Shown here one piece after another: positions 60,555 to 64,000 of a stretch of 64,000 nucleotides of DNA (the stretch's first letter is position 1; the number at the start of each line of letters is the position of its first letter). Below the pieces are notes generated by a model. The model was given only the letters and a program-made list of their open reading frames with translations, was not told where the DNA came from and ran no database searches. Made by a program: the position numbers and the translations under genes. The stretch comes from Quillaja saponaria (lineage: Eukaryota; Streptophyta; Magnoliopsida; Fabales; Quillajaceae). The stretch covers positions 3,693,001 to 3,757,000 of the forward strand of contig CM055605.1 in assembly GCA_029379385.1 (NCBI GenBank), written 5' to 3'.

Positions 60555-62216
60555 CTGCTTGGGAAGGTTCATTTGTTTAACATCTTCCAGGTCTCACAAC
60601 TTTACCAAATGAATTGGAGTTATTCCATGCCATAAACTTCCAGATCACCTGCAGGTCACGCCCAAAAATGCTGGAAATGGAATATTGATAGAGAAACAAG
60701 GACGGTTGTTAGTTGTAAGTTGCAAGTTGTCTGCAAACAGAAAAGTCTATTATTTATAAGAAATGGACTAAAGGATACATGGGAAGAATGGCAAACATTC
60801 CTTACTATTTGTATTGAACAGCATATTAAATTCCAGAACTCATTCTGAAATGTACATCTGTTATAATTTCTTTGATCACATTTAGTCAACAAAACTACTA
60901 CGTTCTAGTCAACACTATTCATAAGAAAGTGTTAACAGTCCAAGGGATGGCAAATAAGATTGTGAATTCAGGAACAATTTGTTGCTGTTTTTAACTTACT
61001 ATTATTATTGTTTTTTTCTGAGCATTGCTGTTACTGTTGCTGAAATTAATCTACCTGCATGATCTACGGAGTTGTATTTACTTCTGGGCTCCCCATTTTT
61101 TCTTCTTTCATTGATATCATTTTGATTGCATATTGCCTTTTTAATTATGGTGTTATGGAATGAATGGGTGCTACTGCTACAGCAGTCCATGATTTGCAAT
61201 GCAGCAAAACAACTGCATTTTTATCAGTCTCTCTTTGTTTCTGCGACAGAAACATAACTCTACTCCCAGACTTTTACATCTTGGGTCCAATGAACTTGAT
61301 AGATGCTATTGGGGGTGTTGTCAGGATTGGATTTGAATCATCTCTAAAAGTCTCTTGTTCTTAAAAAACATGAGAACAACTATAATTTGCATTAGGTTCT
61401 TTTTAGGGGTTCCCTCTTCTCCGGCCACCATAATCACTGGACCTAAACTGTGAGTCGTTTAATTTGAACATCATCTAAATTTGAATAATAAGCTTTTGGT
61501 CAATTGGGATTTATTAAGCCTGGGATGGCAGAAATAAGTTCCATTTTCATAAGATTGGCTATATACATTTTTAAAAAAAATCTGGTACAGCAAAAAAGAA
61601 TTTGTATTTTTGATTTATCTAACGCGTGACCTAGTTAAGATTTTATATTGAAAAATTATATAATTTATTACGGTAATTAATCATAATTTCAGTATTAATG
61701 TATAAATTGTTATTTTTAAAAAATTTATATTTATTATAATTTATGCTTTTGTATTTTTGATTTATCTAACGCGTGACCTAGTTAAGATTTTATATTGAAA
61801 AATTATATAATTTATTACGGTAATTAATCATAATTTTAGTATTAATGTATAAATTGTTATTTTTAAAAAATTTATATTTATTATAATTTATGCTTAAGAT
61901 ACTCGTTAAAAAAATCTTTAAATAACATAACATATATATTTTTTTTTACATTTAATACGCTAGTTTATCATTTTTAACAACGAGCAATAAAATGATAATA
62001 TTTTTACATACTAAATATTATATTTATTGTAGCTTTACTTAAAATTAGTTGACATTTCAGTCCATGTGACTATATGAGCGATCAAGATTCCCTATGGGAG
62101 AGTGCAAGCATCTACTCTAGTTTCGTTTTTGTACAAGCAGATGTGCTAAACACTGTTCCTCGCTGCATCTCTTACCACCACACCCTCTCTCTCTGCGTCT
62201 CTCTGTTTCCATCATC
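60555..62216. other. intergenic region between transporter and epoxide hydrolase genes
   Basis: The transporter 3' UTR probably reaches about 60900. A 147-base tandem duplication lies at 61601-61895. The last 60 bases are CT-rich, forming the epoxide hydrolase leader. The short open frames near 61005-61364 have no domain. Confidence 0.4.
61601..61895 (+). repeat. 147-base near-perfect tandem duplication
   Basis: Two copies start TTTGTATTTTTGATTTATC and carry AACGCGTGACCTAGTTAAG. They differ by about one base (ATTTCAG versus ATTTTAG), so the duplication is recent. Confidence 0.95.
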
Positions 62217-63631
62217 ATGGAGAAGATCCAGCATAGTCATGTAGAAGTTACAGGATTAAAGCTGCATGTAGCTGAGATTGGAAGCAGTAAGGCTCTGAAA
62301 TTTTGATGACAATTTCTTGTTCATTTATATCCTAGGCAGTCTTGCTAATTTGTTAGTTTCTGCAGGTTCTAAAGTAGTGCTGTTCTTGCATGGATTCCCA
62401 GAAATTTGGTACACATGGAGGCACCAGATGATTGCTGTGGCAAATGCCGGCTACCGAGCAATTGCCATTGATTTCAGGGGCTATGGACTTTCTGACCAGC
62501 CTGCCCAGCCAGAAAAGGCAACTCTAGTTGACCTTGTTGATGATATTATTGGAGTTCTGGATTCTCTGGGCATCAGTAAGGTAGGAAGCTTGTTACTGGA
62601 CATTTTGTCAACATGTTTATGTGTGTGGGGGGCACCTAAATACATAGAATTCTCATTAGGGCCAAAACGAGCTCGAGTAGTTCGGGTTATTACTCTATAA
62701 TTGGAATATAGGATTTTTAGCTCAAGCTGATTTTAAAACTCGTCTTGACTCGAATCATTTCCAGACTTAATTCTCATGATTGGTTTCAGGCTTTTCTAGT
62801 TGGGAAGGACTTTGGAGCTATACCTGCATATCTAGTAGCTGCTGTCCATCCAGAAAGAGTTTCTGCTGTTGTATCATTAGGCGTTCCTTTCAATATTCCC
62901 GGTCCTAATATTGTCCAAAACCATCTCCTCCCTGAGGGCTTCTATGTTACTAGGTGGCAGGTAAGGATTGTCTTCTCCTACTCACATAAACATTCCAAAC
63001 TTGCACATATCAGTAATTTTCTAACAAATTCCAGGAGCCTGGTCGAGCAGAAGCTGATTTCCGCCGCTTTGATGTTAAGACAGTGATAAGGAACATCTAT
63101 ATTCTCTTCTCTAGAAGTGAAATTCCAATAGCTGGTCCTGATCAGGAAATCATGGATTTGTTTGACCCATCTATTCCCTTGCCACCTTGGTTCTCTGACG
63201 ATGATCTTGCAGTTTATGCATCACTATATGAGAAATCAGGATTCCGTTTTCCATTGCAAGTTCCATACAGGTAAATCTGCATATTTTTCAACATCGTCTA
63301 ATTGAACTTCAAATGAAAATTGGACTACATTAACTAAATATATTGAACATCCTAACACTGATTGTTCTTCCATAAATACAGGTCTCTGACGGTGGAATCT
63401 GGCATAAGTGACCCAAAAGTGACTGTTCCAACACTCCTTATCATGGGTGAGAAAGACTATTGCCTAAAACTTGCTGGAATGGAGGATCATATTCGTAGTG
63501 GGGCAGTGATGCATTTTGTGCCAGACTTGGATATCATATACCTGCCAGAAGGAAGCCATTTTGTGCACGAACAGTTTCCAGAGAAGGTGAACCAGTTCAT
63601 CATCGCATTCCTTGACAAACAAAGTATCTGA
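62217..63631 (+). CDS. soluble epoxide hydrolase (alpha/beta hydrolase)
   Basis: Five exons (62217-62286, 62366-62580, 62790-62960, 63035-63270, 63382-63631) join to 313 codons plus stop, the usual length of plant cytosolic epoxide hydrolases. HGFPEIWYTWRHQ (32-44) gives the oxyanion hole. The nucleophile is Asp102 in LVGKDFGA, where the family usually has GHDWGA. RGYGLSDQP follows strand 4. The cap domain is about 135-240. The acid is probably Asp256 in MGEKDYC and the base His290 in EGSHFVHEQ. A cap tyrosine is kept in VPYRS, although the common NYYR reads QVPYR. The enzyme opens epoxides (for example fatty-acid epoxides used in cutin and defence) to diols. The His-to-Lys change beside the nucleophile and the altered cap suggest a divergent clade. 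Confidence 0.93.
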
Positions 63632-64000
63632 TTCATAAGCAAAAGGCTGGCTCAAATGTAACTTAAGGTGGCACACTTAAGAGTTTTCTGAGCTTGATCT
63701 TATTTGTGGAATGTTACAAACTTATGTAGTTATGTGTAGCATAAGCCACCAAGTTGCCATCCTCTTAAGTTGAATTTGCAATAAGATTTACTTTAATTAG
63801 TAAAATTATTGGCACAAATTTTGCTAAACTGTTTTATGCCCTTCCAAGATAATTTTCACTCTAGACAAGATCCCAGCCCCACTCCATGCCTTACAACTAG
63901 AACCTGAGACCTATATAAAGTTGGGGGAAGCCAAAGGGATACCTGTAGCAACTGACTCATGTTTGACGGATAAACAGAGACACAAGCAAATATTAGTCAT
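63632..64000. other. 3' flank of the epoxide hydrolase gene
   Basis: Probable 3' UTR up to about 63800, then sequence with no recognised feature to the end of the window. Confidence 0.4.

Noticed and set aside
1..64000. tRNA, rRNA, CRISPR array, LTR retrotransposon or integrated virus
   Set aside because: No cloverleaf with both control boxes at proper spacing, no regularly spaced direct repeats, and no reverse transcriptase, integrase or capsid-like frames were recognised.

Overview
The window is nuclear DNA of a eudicot flowering plant, probably a rosid. It is AT-rich, its genes have several short exons with GT-AG introns, and every recognisable product is a plant family (PSB27, polyol transporter, EPF peptide, DUF789, IST1-like, NHL). 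It contains no bacterial-type operon, phage or CRISPR array. The species cannot be named from the sequence alone.

Layout, left to right. 0.3-3.1 kb (+): Mpv17/PMP22 membrane protein. 4.07-4.22 kb (+): possible 52-residue membrane protein. 6.4-6.8 kb (-): glycine/serine-rich cell wall protein with a one-base frameshift. 7.9-10.8 kb (-): protein phosphatase 2C. 13.6-15.6 kb: nested tandem duplications. 17.6-18.1 kb (+): PSB27 with a G-box/I-box promoter. 18.1-25.2 kb: gene-free. 25.2-27.6 kb (+): DUF789 protein. 27.6-32.3 kb: gene-free flank. 30.7-41.7 kb: head-to-tail segmental duplication of an O-methyltransferase plus the neighbouring ELMO gene. Copy 1 has an almost intact methyltransferase and a dead ELMO fragment; copy 2 has a dead methyltransferase and the live ELMO gene (40.1-43.2 kb, -). 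46.1-46.6 kb (-): EPF1-like stomatal peptide, frameshifted. 48.6-49.4 kb (+): NDR1/HIN1-like protein. 52.6-55.9 kb (+): IST1-like ESCRT protein, frameshifted. 56.4-57.4 kb: an orphan exon, a long imperfect hairpin and a collapsed STA1/PRP6-like pseudogene. 58.7-60.6 kb (+): polyol transporter 4-like. 62.2-63.6 kb (+): soluble epoxide hydrolase.

The genes form no single pathway. The order PP2C - PSB27 - DUF789 - ELMO matches, from memory, a run on Arabidopsis chromosome 1 (At1g03590-At1g03620). The cell wall protein, EPF1 and polyol transporter 4 recall a cluster on chromosome 2 (At2g20780-At2g20875). The window may therefore keep an ancestral order that Arabidopsis split between duplicated segments.

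No new defence or mobile system was found. The most informative points are the paired OMT/ELMO duplication with a SINE filled in one copy and empty in the other, the hairpin locus at 56.5-56.8 kb, two orphan splice-bounded open exons, and four single-base frameshifts in otherwise conserved genes. The frameshifts suggest either assembly errors or recent decay.
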